A stretch of DNA of 64,000 nucleotides from Microlunatus flavus (GTDB lineage Bacteria; Actinomycetota; Actinomycetes; Propionibacteriales; Propionibacteriaceae), in assembly GCF_900110855.1 (NCBI RefSeq), contig NZ_FOFA01000002.1, forward strand, positions 186,001 through 250,000, given 5' to 3'. The notes beneath the pieces are model-generated. The model was not told where the DNA came from. It ran no database searches and saw only the letters and a list, made by a program, of their open reading frames with translations. The first letter of the stretch is position 1. Every line of letters begins with the position of its first letter. This document shows positions 17,549 to 25,211 of the stretch, piece after piece. Both the position numbers and the translations under genes were made by a program.

Positions 17549-17573
17549 CGCTCCCTGAGCCTGTCGAAGGGCC
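17549..17573 (-). repeat. REP-like repeat, inverted copy
   Basis: CTCCCTGAGCCTGTCGAAGG is the reverse complement of the 12819 copy. It forms an inverted pair with 17622-17646, about 50 bp away. Confidence 0.8.
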
Positions 17574-17621
17574 CGGAACGGGTTGGCGTTCTCTCGACCG
17601 GGGGAACGCTCACCTCTTCGA

Positions 17622-17646
17622 GGCCCTTCGACGAGCTCAGGGAGCG
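17622..17646 (+). repeat. REP-like repeat, direct copy
   Basis: GGCCCTTCGACGAGCTCAGG differs from the 12819 copy by GAGC for AGGC. It is immediately followed by the stop of the convergent TfoX-like gene. Confidence 0.8.
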
Positions 17647-17650
17647 TCCC

Positions 17651-18022
17651 CTACCTCCGCGGCGCTATGCGCGCGGCGGCGACGCCGCGCTGAACCCAGG
17701 TCGTGAGGACCTCGTCGTCCGCCAGCGCGTCGGGGGAGACCTCGACCCAGCTGCGCGAGGGGCGGCCGGCCATGCGCATCGGCTCGACGCCGTCGGCGGC
17801 GACCAGGGCGTCCTGGTCGGACGGGTCGACGCGGACGAGCAGACCGCCGTGCGAGCTCGCGCAGACGGCCAGGTGCCCGGCGACCATGAAGCCCAGCCCG
17901 CCGAACATCGGCTTCTCGTCGACGATGCCCAGGTCCTCGGCCTCGTCGGCCCCGTCGTGACGCTCGTCCCAGCCGCCCAGGACGGCGCGGAGGCGGTCGG
18001 CGAGCTCGCGGTCGTACGGCAC
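17651..18022 (-). CDS. TfoX N-terminal domain-like protein
   Basis: Protein of 123 residues matching the TfoX/Sxy N-terminal domain: KPMFGGLGFMVAGHLAVCAS (about 36-55), GLLVRVDP, and a C-terminal helix EVLTTWVQRGVAAA. In proteobacteria TfoX regulates competence. Actinobacterial single-domain relatives have no known role, so regulation is not implied. ATG start. It lies alone, convergent with the iol operon and separated from it by repeats and a terminator. Confidence 0.82.
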   Translation of the reverse strand: MPYDRELADRLRAVLGGWDERHDGADEAEDLGIVDEKPMFGGLGFMVAGHLAVCASSHGGLLVRVDPSDQDALVAADGVEPMRMAGRPSRSWVEVSPDALADDEVLTTWVQRGVAAARIAPRR

Positions 18023-18109
18023 GGCGCCAGTGTGGCCCGGGGCGGGCCCCGACGTCGTGGGCGGGGTCGGCTACGTTCGAGCTCTCAGCCGCAGACGCGA
18101 GGAGGACAC

Positions 18110-18382
18110 GTGCCCGAGCCGTTCGACGAGGTCATGGAACCCGAGGAGGACCGCGGTCTGCACCACGACCGCCGCCAGCACGGCGGGATGCCGCTGCGTG
18201 AGGACGACGACGCGCTGGAACGCGCCGTCGAGGAGGACCGCGTCGCCGCGGGACTGAGCGACTACGCCGAGGCGGACGTGCCGCCGGCGACCGACCTGCC
18301 CCCGGAAGGCACGTCGGAGCGCGTCGTCAGCGCCCAGGAGGGCCTGCTCGGCGACACGAGCGTCGGCGACGACCGGAGCTGA
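18110..18382 (+). CDS. Small acidic hypothetical protein
   Basis: Protein of 90 residues, strongly acidic (many Asp and Glu), with no membrane segment and no Cys, probably disordered. The GTG start has GAGGAG 5 nt upstream, in a plausible leader. Actinobacterial genomes often encode such short acidic proteins; no family is recognised. It is convergent with the TIGR03089 gene, separated by 20 bp. Confidence 0.65.
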   Translation: MPEPFDEVMEPEEDRGLHHDRRQHGGMPLREDDDALERAVEEDRVAAGLSDYAEADVPPATDLPPEGTSERVVSAQEGLLGDTSVGDDRS

Positions 18383-18402
18383 TCCTCCGACGCCGTCCTG
18401 CT

Positions 18403-19146
18403 TCAGGGCAGGACGGCGTCCACCCGCTCGTCGTCCACCATCCTGGCGAGCCGCGGGCCGTCGGCCGCGCCGCTGACCACCACCGATGAACCGCCGTCGC
18501 GCAGCGGGACGACGAGCGCCTCGCGCACCGTCGCCCACGGCTCCGACGCGGGCACGACCACGCGCCGGGCCACAGAGGGGCCGCCGTCGAGCAGGTCCTG
18601 CTGGCTCAGCGAACGTTCCCCGTCGTGCCAGGCGGGGGCATCGGGTGCGACCGGCGCGCCGACCCAGACGTCCGGCTGGCCGCGGACCTCGGTGGCGAAG
18701 TCCACGACCCCGGGCGGCGGGGACGCCAGGCCGAGGCCGAGCGGGTGCAGCGAGCAGGCGACCACCTCGACGTCGGCGCCGAGCCGGGACCGCAGGTCGC
18801 CCACGTCGGGACCCGTCACGACGACCTGCGCGTCGCCGGGTCGCCCGACGGTGGCCACCGCGCCGGTCTGCCAGCAGGCCAGGGCCCACACCAGGGCCAT
18901 CCAGTGCCCCGGGTGCTCGACGGCGACCTGCAGCTCCACCGCGGCGCCCGGCTCGAGCAGCAGCTCGTCGGTCAGGAAGCCGCTGGTCTTCGCCACCCAG
19001 TTCGCCGTCGTGGTCGCCGACAGCTCCACCCGGGAACCGTCGGCGAGGTCGTAGCAGGTCACCAGCGGCGCCGGACCGTCCGTACGGACGCGGCGGGCGA
19101 GGAGCTCGGCGATCAGCGGCACGGGCGGAGCGTACCCAGCCGCCAC
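18403..19146 (-). CDS. TIGR03089 family protein (partial AMP-binding-enzyme-like)
   Basis: Protein of 247 residues resembling the N-terminal part of acyl-CoA synthetases (VELSATTTANWVAKTSGFL, HPGHWMALVWALACWQTGAVA). It lacks the ATP-binding P-loop, the adenylate motifs and the C-terminal lid, as is usual for TIGR03089. It is unlikely to activate acids; the function is unknown. In actinobacteria it commonly lies beside manC and LCP genes, as here. A GTG at 19146 gives the longest form; the GTG at 19122 (VPLIAELLARR) fits the family start about as well, and neither has a strong ribosome site. Confidence 0.8.
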   Translation of the reverse strand: MAAGYAPPVPLIAELLARRVRTDGPAPLVTCYDLADGSRVELSATTTANWVAKTSGFLTDELLLEPGAAVELQVAVEHPGHWMALVWALACWQTGAVATVGRPGDAQVVVTGPDVGDLRSRLGADVEVVACSLHPLGLGLASPPPGVVDFATEVRGQPDVWVGAPVAPDAPAWHDGERSLSQQDLLDGGPSVARRVVVPASEPWATVREALVVPLRDGGSSVVVSGAADGPRLARMVDDERVDAVLP

Positions 19147-19195
19147 GCCCCGCCCGGCGCCGTCGCGGTGCCGAGGTCGCGGGCACCGGTTCCCC

Positions 19196-19201
19196 TAGCC
19201 T
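19196..19201 (+). promoter_or_regulatory. -10 hexamer TAGCCT, probable leaderless promoter of manC
   Basis: TAGCCT ends 7 nt before the manC ATG, and there is no Shine-Dalgarno sequence in between. Confidence 0.5.
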
Positions 19202-19208
19202 TGCGCCC

Positions 19209-20288
19209 ATGCGCTTCGTCCTGATCGTGGCCGGCGGCTCCGGCAAGCGGCTGTGGCCGCTGTCCCGCCAGGACATGCCCAAGCAGCTGCTCAAGGTCGT
19301 CGGCGGCAAGAGCCTGCTGCGGCTGGCGTACGAGCGCGTCCAGGGCCTCGTCCCCGACCAGAACATCCTGGTCTGCACCGGCCGCGACTACGCCTCGACC
19401 GTCGCCGACGACCTGCCGGAGGTCCCGGTCGCCAACATCCTCGGCGAGCCCGAGGGACGCGACTCGCTCAACGCCGTCGCCTGGCCCGCCGCCGTGCTCG
19501 CGGCCCGCGACCCGGAGGCGGTCATCGCGGTGGTCACCGCCGACCAGATCATGAGCCCGCTCGAGGCGTTCCAGGACGCCCTGCGCGAAGGGTTCGCGGT
19601 GGCGGAGGGTTCGCCGGACACCCTCGTGACGTTCGGCGTCGTGCCGACCGCGCCGCACACCGGCTACGGCTACCTGCAGCGGGGCGAGCCGCTGCCCGGG
19701 CACCCGGACGTGTGCGCGGTCCGCGCGTTCAAGGAGAAGCCTGACCGCGCCACGGCCGAGCACTACCTGGCCAGCGGCGAGTACTGGTGGAACTCGGGCA
19801 TGTTCGTGTGGCGGGCGCAGACGCTGCTGCGCCAGCTGGAGCTGCTCCAGCCCGACACGTACGCCGGCGTCCGCCAGATCGCCGCCGACCCCGGACGGCT
19901 CGCCGAGATCTACCCCCGGCTGCTCAAGATCAGCGTCGACTACGCGGTCATGGAGCCCGTCTCGCAGGGGCAGGGGAGCGCGGACGTGGTCGCCGTCCGG
20001 CTGCCGATCACCTGGTACGACGTCGGCGGCTTCACCGCCCTCGCCGAGCACCTGCCGCGCGACGAGCGCGGCAACGCGACGCAGGGCGTCAGCGTCCTGG
20101 TCGACGCCCACGACAACCTCGTCATCAACCAGTCCGAGGACGGCCGCCTCGTCGCCGTCGTCGGCCTGTCCGGCATGGTCATCGTGCAGACGCCGCAGAT
20201 CACCCTCGTCTGCCCCTCCAGCGAGGCCGAGCGCATCAAGGAGCTCGTGGCGACGGTGACCGACCAGCTCGGCACGTCCTACGCGTGA
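19209..20288 (+). CDS. manC: Mannose-1-phosphate guanylyltransferase
   Basis: Nucleotidyltransferase of 359 residues that makes GDP-mannose from mannose 1-phosphate and GTP. The signature LIVAGGSGKRLWPLSR with KQLLK binds the nucleotide. GEPEGRDSLNAVAWPAAVLA, VVTADQIM, TGYGYLQRG, FKEKPDRATAEHYL, YWWNSGMFVWRAQTLL and DVGGFTALAEH follow in order. It lacks a C-terminal isomerase domain, as is usual for the actinobacterial enzyme. Start by ATG 7 nt after TAGCCT. With the phosphomannomutase at 31538 it supplies GDP-mannose for glycolipid, lipoglycan and protein mannosylation. Confidence 0.93.
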   Translation: MRFVLIVAGGSGKRLWPLSRQDMPKQLLKVVGGKSLLRLAYERVQGLVPDQNILVCTGRDYASTVADDLPEVPVANILGEPEGRDSLNAVAWPAAVLAARDPEAVIAVVTADQIMSPLEAFQDALREGFAVAEGSPDTLVTFGVVPTAPHTGYGYLQRGEPLPGHPDVCAVRAFKEKPDRATAEHYLASGEYWWNSGMFVWRAQTLLRQLELLQPDTYAGVRQIAADPGRLAEIYPRLLKISVDYAVMEPVSQGQGSADVVAVRLPITWYDVGGFTALAEHLPRDERGNATQGVSVLVDAHDNLVINQSEDGRLVAVVGLSGMVIVQTPQITLVCPSSEAERIKELVATVTDQLGTSYA

Positions 20289-20460
20289 GGAGGGACTGAG
20301 CCGCAGCTCCCTGGACGTCGGGAAGCCGCGCCATGGCAGTTGCTCGGAATCGAGGACCTGACCTCAGCCGACCGCTGCGCCGACGCCTGGACGACCGGAG
20401 CGTGGCGTCGCCCTGACGCGTCAGCCGCAGGTCGAGCGGGGCTGGGGCGGCGTCACGCGG

Positions 20461-20513
20461 AGGGAGGAAGGCGTCGGATCAGAGCAGCGGGCGCGTCCGA
20501 GCGGAGCGAGGAC
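20461..20513 (-). repeat. Dispersed post-stop repeat (family 2), copy B
   Basis: On the minus strand it reads GTCCTCGCTCCGCTCGGACG, ending CTTCCTCCCT, directly after the stop codon of the DUF3105 gene. It matches copy A (17361) in sequence and position. Confidence 0.7.
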
Positions 20514-20518
20514 AGAAG

Positions 20519-21328
20519 TCACGCCCCGTTGGGCTCGGGGCTGTTCGCGACCGGGTACTTGGCCATGAAGTCGGTGATGGCCGCCCCGCTGACCTTGGTG
20601 CAGGACTGGCGGACGCCCTTCTGCTGCGTCTGGTCGCTCGGGTTCTGCGGGTTGGCGGTCCAGCGGGCGAGGACGACGTCCTTGCCGTCGGGGAAGGCGC
20701 CGTCGGTCGAGGAGTAGGGCGCGGCGATGAACTTCTGCGACGGGTCGTAGGTCTCGCTGCCGAAGGTCCCGGCGGCCTGCCGGAGCGCGTTGACGTCCTC
20801 GGCGGGCGCGTCCGCGCGGTACCAGGCGATCGTGTACCCGTGCTCGAGGTTGTGCACGAGGGTCTCGAGCTGGGGGCGGTCGTCGGTCGAGTAGAAGTGC
20901 TTCGTGAACGCCGCCGGCGACGGGTAGTGCTTGCCGGAGTCCGGCGGGGACTGGTCGTAGGTGACCTTCGTGCCCTCGGCGACGTGCTCCTGGTTGCCGG
21001 TGGCCTGGTTCTCCTGCACGGGGTCGCACCCGGCGTCGGCCAGGGTCGCGCCGATGGCGCTCAGTCCGGCGGCCGTGACCTTCGAGTCCTTGGCCACGAG
21101 GTAGACGGGGTAGGCCAGCAGAGCCGCGGCGACCACGACGCAGATGCCCAGCAGCAGGATCGTGCGCCGGCGCTGCTCGGCCTTGCGGGCCTTCTCGAAC
21201 GAGGCGAGCCGGTCGCGGCGGCTCCCGCCGTCCTTGCCGCCGCCCTTGCCGGACCCGCCGGTACGCGGCGGGGCGCCGCTACCGTCGTTGCGGCCGGCCG
21301 AGGGCTTCGGCATGGGTGCGTGGGTCAT
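20519..21328 (-). CDS. DUF3105 membrane-anchored protein
   Basis: Protein of 269 residues. The cytoplasmic tail is Gly/Ser/Lys-rich (1-50), then one membrane segment (about 57-79). The extracytoplasmic DUF3105 domain follows, with DQSPPDSGKHYPSPAAFTKH (about 125-144), LVHNLEHGYTIAWY (about 157-170) and a late Cys (RQSC) that may pair with Cys near DAGCDP. Conserved His residues in HNLEH suggest metal binding, but function is unknown. ATG start; MPKPS five codons later is an alternative. Its neighbours are manC (convergent) and fbiB (same strand). Confidence 0.85.
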   Translation of the reverse strand: MTHAPMPKPSAGRNDGSGAPPRTGGSGKGGGKDGGSRRDRLASFEKARKAEQRRRTILLLGICVVVAAALLAYPVYLVAKDSKVTAAGLSAIGATLADAGCDPVQENQATGNQEHVAEGTKVTYDQSPPDSGKHYPSPAAFTKHFYSTDDRPQLETLVHNLEHGYTIAWYRADAPAEDVNALRQAAGTFGSETYDPSQKFIAAPYSSTDGAFPDGKDVVLARWTANPQNPSDQTQQKGVRQSCTKVSGAAITDFMAKYPVANSPEPNGA

Positions 21329-21394
21329 GGGGGCTCCTCGGGTCGCGGCGGGCGAGCGGGGGCTCGCGGGTCGGGCCAGGGGCCCAGCAGACGC

Positions 21395-21430
21395 TCGACC
21401 GGTCGTGCCGCCGTCGGACGGCCCGGTCGA
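21395..21430 (-). terminator. Possible terminator hairpin between fbiB and the DUF3105 gene
   Basis: TCGACCGG (21395-21402) pairs with CCGGTCGA (21423-21430), and an inner GCCGTC/GACGGC stem lies in the loop. It could also be an operator. The minus-strand TAAGAT just upstream may be the DUF3105 -10 box. Confidence 0.4.
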
Positions 21431-21489
21431 AGCAGGATCTTAGTCGGCGAGGCTGTGCCCGAGAGCCGTCGCGGACCCGGCGCCCGCGC

Positions 21490-22410
21490 TCAGCCGTCGC
21501 TGCGGGCGAGACCGGCGTCCAGCACCCGCGTGAGCAGAGCGGCCGCCGCCGGGTCGAGGGCCGGCGCGCCGGGACCCGACAGCAGCGCCGCGGCGCGCTC
21601 GGCGCGCGGCAGGTCCAGCAGCTCGTCGTAGCGGTCCGAGCGGTCGACGGCCTCGAGGACGGCAGCGAGGACGGCTTCCTGGCTGCCGAACCCGAACATG
21701 TCCTGCGCCGGCGGACGGGTCAGGTCGTGGGCCGTGCCACCGTCGTCGCGGACGAGGTGCGCGAGGCCCCGGACGAGGGCCACGGGGCGCCCCGCCAGCT
21801 TGGTCTTGGCCAGGTCGGCCGCCGAGGCCAGCTCGTCGGCCAGCGCGACCGCCGTCACGTGCAGGTCGTTGCCGTACGGGTCGCGCCGGCCCGCGTAGTC
21901 CTCGACCACCCGCACCCCGGCGGAGCCGATGGCGACGTCGGTCTGGCCCACGCGCCAGGCGCGGCCGAGGGTGTCGGAGACCACGACGCCGACGTCGGCA
22001 CCGGTGCGCTCGCGCAGCGCCTGCCGCAGCCGGGCCGCGCTCGCGTCAGGGTCGACGGGCAGCAGCAGCACGTGCCCCGGGTCGACGTTGGAGTTGTCGA
22101 CCCCCGCGGCGGCGAGGACCAGCCCGTGGCGGTCCCGCACGATGCGGGTGGGTCCGCGCCGCGCGAGGGTGTGCACCGCGGCCTCGCGGATCGCGGCCTC
22201 GCGCCGGTCGGCGGGGACCGCACGACCCTCGCTCTTGCTGACCACCTTCGACGTCACGACCAGCACGTCGCCGTCGCGCAGGGGACCGGCCGGGTCCGCG
22301 GCGAGGGCGTCGAGCACCAGCGCCGCGAGGTCGTCGCCCGCCTGCACCTCGCCGATGCCGCCGAGGGCGAGCACAATCACCTCGGCCCGGCCGATCGGGG
22401 CGTCGCTCAC
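21490..22410 (-). CDS. fbiB: Coenzyme F420-0:L-glutamate ligase (CofE-like, short FbiB)
   Basis: GTP-dependent ligase of 306 residues that adds glutamates to F420-0. CofE-domain segments are [14 protein letters not shown] (about 50-63), [43 protein letters not shown] and [18 protein letters not shown]. About 60 residues follow, beginning with [18 protein letters not shown]. The FMN-dependent nitroreductase domain of the roughly 450-residue mycobacterial FbiB is absent. The GTG start overlaps the fbiA stop (GTGA), so translation is coupled. The name fbiB follows gene order; cofE would describe the domain content better. Confidence 0.88.
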   Translation of the reverse strand: MSDAPIGRAEVIVLALGGIGEVQAGDDLAALVLDALAADPAGPLRDGDVLVVTSKVVSKSEGRAVPADRREAAIREAAVHTLARRGPTRIVRDRHGLVLAAAGVDNSNVDPGHVLLLPVDPDASAARLRQALRERTGADVGVVVSDTLGRAWRVGQTDVAIGSAGVRVVEDYAGRRDPYGNDLHVTAVALADELASAADLAKTKLAGRPVALVRGLAHLVRDDGGTAHDLTRPPAQDMFGFGSQEAVLAAVLEAVDRSDRYDELLDLPRAERAAALLSGPGAPALDPAAAALLTRVLDAGLARSDG

Positions 22411-23384
22411 GCAGCCACCTGCTCGACCGCCCGGCGCACGAACCCCGCCGTGGCCTCCGGGCTGCTCATCACGAGGTCGTCGACGAGCGGGCGCAGCCCC
22501 GCCTCCTCGACCGACGCGGCCGCGGCGGCGTCGCCCGCGTCCAGCACCCACGCGTCGAGGACGCCGTCGCCCGAGCGGGCGCCGTAGTGGCGCCCGACCG
22601 CCGCCGCGTCGACGGCGACGCCGATCGCCGGCAGCAGGCGGTGGGCCATGCCCAGCACGGGGGCGCCGTGCAGGATGCCGGAGAAGCCGACCACCGGCGC
22701 CGGGGTCGCCCGCACGGCGTCGTGGAGCCCGGGCACGGCGAGGATCGGGCCGATCGAGACCACCGGGTTGCTGGGCCCGACGAGCACGAGGTCGGCGGTG
22801 GCCAGAGCGTCCTCGACACCCGGGGCGGGGCGGGCGTCCTCGATGCCGACGCGCGTGACGGCGAGGGCCTCGGGCTCGGCGTGCAGCCGCACCCAGTACT
22901 CCTGGAAGTGCACCGAGCGCCGGCCCCCGGGGGCTCCGGGGTCGGGGATGTCGACGTGGGTCTCGACCCGGTCGTCGCTCATGGGCAGCAGCCGCAGCGC
23001 GGGGTCGTGCGCCCACCAGCGGGCGCAGAGGCGGGCCGTGACCTCCGACAGCGGGAGGCCGGCGGCGAGCAGCGAGGTGCGGAACAGGTGGGTGCCCAGG
23101 TCACGGTCGCCCAGCCCGAACCAGGTGGCGTCCGCGCCGTACGCGCGCAGCTCCTCGACCGCACGCCAGCTCTCGTCGAGCCGGCCCCAGCCGCGCTCGG
23201 CGTCGCCGCCGCCGCCGAGGGTGTACATGAGGGTGTCGAGGTCCGGGCAGATCCGCAGCCCGTGCAGCGTCACGTCGTCGGCCGTGTTGCCGACCACCGT
23301 GATCTGCGCCTCCGGGTAGGCCGAGCGCACCCCCGAGGTGAACCGTGATCCTCCGACACCACCCGCGAGCACCACGATCCGCAC
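22407..23384 (-). CDS. fbiA: F420 biosynthesis 2-phospholactate/phosphoenolpyruvate transferase
   Basis: CofD/FbiA transferase of 325 residues. It joins the LPPG/EPPG moiety to Fo to form (dehydro)F420-0. The N-terminal [15 protein letters not shown] binds the nucleotide-linked substrate. Also visible are [68 protein letters not shown] and [14 protein letters not shown] start; AACACT lies 6 nt upstream. It forms a coupled two-gene operon with fbiB and is divergent from a membrane protein gene. Confidence 0.95.
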   Translation of the reverse strand: MRIVVLAGGVGGSRFTSGVRSAYPEAQITVVGNTADDVTLHGLRICPDLDTLMYTLGGGGDAERGWGRLDESWRAVEELRAYGADATWFGLGDRDLGTHLFRTSLLAAGLPLSEVTARLCARWWAHDPALRLLPMSDDRVETHVDIPDPGAPGGRRSVHFQEYWVRLHAEPEALAVTRVGIEDARPAPGVEDALATADLVLVGPSNPVVSIGPILAVPGLHDAVRATPAPVVGFSGILHGAPVLGMAHRLLPAIGVAVDAAAVGRHYGARSGDGVLDAWVLDAGDAAAAASVEEAGLRPLVDDLVMSSPEATAGFVRRAVEQVAA

Positions 23385-23421
23385 CCGGGCAGTGTTCCAC
23401 CGCGGTGCGAGGCGACAGCCG

Positions 23422-23427
23422 TACGCT
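23422..23427 (+). promoter_or_regulatory. -10 hexamer TACGCT, probable leaderless promoter
   Basis: TACGCT ends 7 nt before the GTG at 23435, and no ribosome binding site is present. This spacing also picks the start of the membrane protein. Confidence 0.5.
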
Positions 23428-23434
23428 GCTGGGC

Positions 23435-24187
23435 GTGGACCGGCTGACGACCCTGCGGGCCCCGCTGGCCGTCGTCGCGCTGGCGGCGCTGACGCTGACC
23501 GCGCTGGCCCGGGTCCTGCTCGGGCTCTCGCAGCTCGTCGGCTCGGCCGGGTCGACCGCGGTCGGAGCCGCCCGGCTCGCGCCCAACGCGAGCGACGCCG
23601 CCCTGACCGTGCTGGCGGGCGTGCTCGTGGCCGCCTGCGCGCTCGGCCCCGCGGTCCCCGCGCTGCGCCGGCTCGCGACCTGGGGGGCGGTGCTCGCCGC
23701 GGTGTCGGTGGTCGCGACGGTCGCCGCCCTGGCCCTGACCGACCTCGAGGTCGCCGGCTGGAGCCTGGTCTGGCTGGTCCCCGACGTGGCCGTCCCGGTC
23801 GTCGTGGGGGTCGGGCTGCTCGCCCTCGCCCGCGCGCCCCGGAGCGCGCTCGACGCCGGTGCCGCCGCACCCGCCGCGCTCGAGGCGCCGCCGGCGTCGG
23901 AGACCGAGGCGCCGCCCGGCGCGGAGCCCGACCCCGAGCTCCAGCCGGCCTGGACGCCGGACGCCGCGGCCGGCGCGGTCTGGCGCACCGCGGGCGAGGC
24001 CGCCAGCGGCGCCCCGGCCGCGGGCTGGGGCTCGAGCCCGGCTTGGTCGACGGGGGAGGACGAGGCAGGCTGGTCCTTCCGTCGCCCCGGGACGCCCGCG
24101 GCGACACCCCTGGAGACGTCCCCGGAGACGCCGTCCGCCGGTCTCTCCGAGGACCGTCCGCACGACGGTCCCCCCGCCCGGACCTGA
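23435..24187 (+). CDS. Four-helix membrane protein with acidic Pro/Ala-rich tail
   Basis: Hypothetical protein of 250 residues. Hydrophobic segments lie at about 8-28, 48-66, 75-97 and 108-128. A hydrophilic cytoplasmic tail of about 120 residues, rich in Ala, Pro, Glu and Trp, looks disordered. The GTG start matches the leaderless TACGCT box; upstream in-frame sequence is basic and hydrophilic and overlaps the fbiA promoter region. Divergent from fbiA and 333 bp before whiB. No family is recognised. Confidence 0.65.
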   Translation: MDRLTTLRAPLAVVALAALTLTALARVLLGLSQLVGSAGSTAVGAARLAPNASDAALTVLAGVLVAACALGPAVPALRRLATWGAVLAAVSVVATVAALALTDLEVAGWSLVWLVPDVAVPVVVGVGLLALARAPRSALDAGAAAPAALEAPPASETEAPPGAEPDPELQPAWTPDAAAGAVWRTAGEAASGAPAAGWGSSPAWSTGEDEAGWSFRRPGTPAATPLETSPETPSAGLSEDRPHDGPPART

Positions 24188-24345
24188 GACCGGGCTGGGC
24201 CGTCCGGCCCTTGTGCCGGCCAGGTCCCGAACGGGTCTGCTGCCCTCGCGTCCCGCGCTGCGGGCGACCCATCAGTATCTTTCGTCACAGTGGTAACAGG
24301 GGCCCGCCACGCCGTCCTGATGCATTCTTGCCGTCCTCACAGGTA

Positions 24346-24373
24346 TTGACAGGCATGTAATTTCACGTATGTT
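24346..24373 (+). promoter_or_regulatory. Promoter upstream of whiB
   Basis: TTGACA (24346-24351), a 16-bp spacer and TATGTT (24368-24373), within an AT-richer patch (about 24270-24380) that stands out from the surrounding GC-rich DNA. It would give a leader of about 140 nt. Confidence 0.6.
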
Positions 24374-24519
24374 GTTCCGCAAGCGATCGCCGGTCCGGAG
24401 GATCCCTCCGGTGCACAGGCAGCGGGCGGACCCCGTGGGCCGACGACGTGCCAGGCAGCCGGGTGACCCGCGAAGTCGCCCGCCCTGGTCCACACGCTCG
24501 GGGTCGAGGAGGCGGGGTC
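24374..24519 (+). other. Long 5' leader of whiB with a hairpin
   Basis: Non-coding. It holds a 7-bp hairpin CCGGAGG-ATC-CCTCCGG (24395-24411) and, at its end, GAGGAGG (24506-24512) 7 nt before the GTG. The hairpin sequesters a Shine-Dalgarno-like GGAGG. The region 24188-24345, between the membrane protein and this promoter, shows no gene. Confidence 0.45.
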
Positions 24520-24786
24520 GTGAACGAGTTGCTGATGCTGGTGGAGGGCGAGGAGACCGACGAGGGTCTGCTCGGTTGGCAGGAGCGCGCCCTGTGCGCG
24601 CAGACCGATCCCGAGGCCTTCTTCCCGGAGAAGGGCGGGTCGACCCGCGAGGCCAAGAAGGTCTGCCTGTCCTGCGACGTGCGGGGGGAGTGCCTGGAGT
24701 ACGCGCTCGCCAACGACGAGCGGTTCGGCATCTGGGGCGGCCTGAGCGAGCGCGAGCGGCGCAAGCTCAAGAAGCGCGCCGTCTGA
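24520..24786 (+). CDS. whiB2: WhiB-family iron-sulfur regulator, WhiB/WhiB2 (WhmD) subgroup
   Basis: Transcription factor of 88 residues binding a [4Fe-4S] cluster through four Cys: RALCAQTD, KKVCLSCD and GECLEY. The turn GIWGGLSERERR and the basic C-terminus KLKKRAV contact sigma factor and DNA. The EAFFPEKGGSTREAKKVC segment is nearly identical to that of mycobacterial WhiB2/WhmD and Streptomyces WhiB, which control septation and sporulation. The GTG start is fixed by GAGGAGG 7 nt upstream. Adjacent to fbiA and to the large glycosyltransferase, as in other actinobacteria. Confidence 0.95.
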   Translation: MNELLMLVEGEETDEGLLGWQERALCAQTDPEAFFPEKGGSTREAKKVCLSCDVRGECLEYALANDERFGIWGGLSERERRKLKKRAV

Positions 24787-25211
24787 CCCCAGCCCGTCCG
24801 GGCGCCGCGCACGCGTCGGTCCCGGGCGTCCGTCGCCGGCGCGTGAGCGCTCCTCGACCCCACCGGACGCCCGCGCCGCGGAACGTGCTGCTGGCCGCCC
24901 GACGCACTGCGGGCCACGTCCGCACCGGCTCCGCCCGGCCCCGGCAGGGGCGTGGACTTGGGTCCGGAGCAGGGCTTGCACGTAGAGTGACGTGTCGCCC
25001 GACCGGGTGACCCTCGCGTGAGACCTGCCCCGCAGGACCGGTGAGCCGCCCGCCCGCGGCACCCGCGCGGGGCAGCAGAGAACAGCGGGAGTGTCGTCGG
25101 TGTCGTGGTCCGTGGGCGCTGAGCGCCCCCGCCTCGCGGCGACGCCCTCCCCCCGCCTCGCGGACCTGAGGTCCGCCGCCCGACGTCCGGCCGGGTCCCA
25201 CCACCGAAGCG
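24787..25211 (+). other. 425-bp gene-free region, probable structured leader of the glycosyltransferase gene
   Basis: No convincing gene. It contains a TAGAGT -10-like box near 24983 and a 9-bp complementary pair (CTGCCCCGC near 25025 and GCGGGGCAG near 25067). A run of C and G repeats follows (two copies of CCCCGCCTCGCGG near 25129 and 25152). A transcript starting near 24990 would have a leader of about 220 nt. Confidence 0.4.

Noticed and set aside
18403-19146. Acyl-CoA synthetase
   Set aside because: It lacks the P-loop and the adenylate-forming motifs and is half the usual length; TIGR03089 fits better.
21329-21489. Possible remainder of the FbiB reductase domain
   Set aside because: Only 161 bp with a hairpin and a promoter-like box; no frame with nitroreductase-like sequence.
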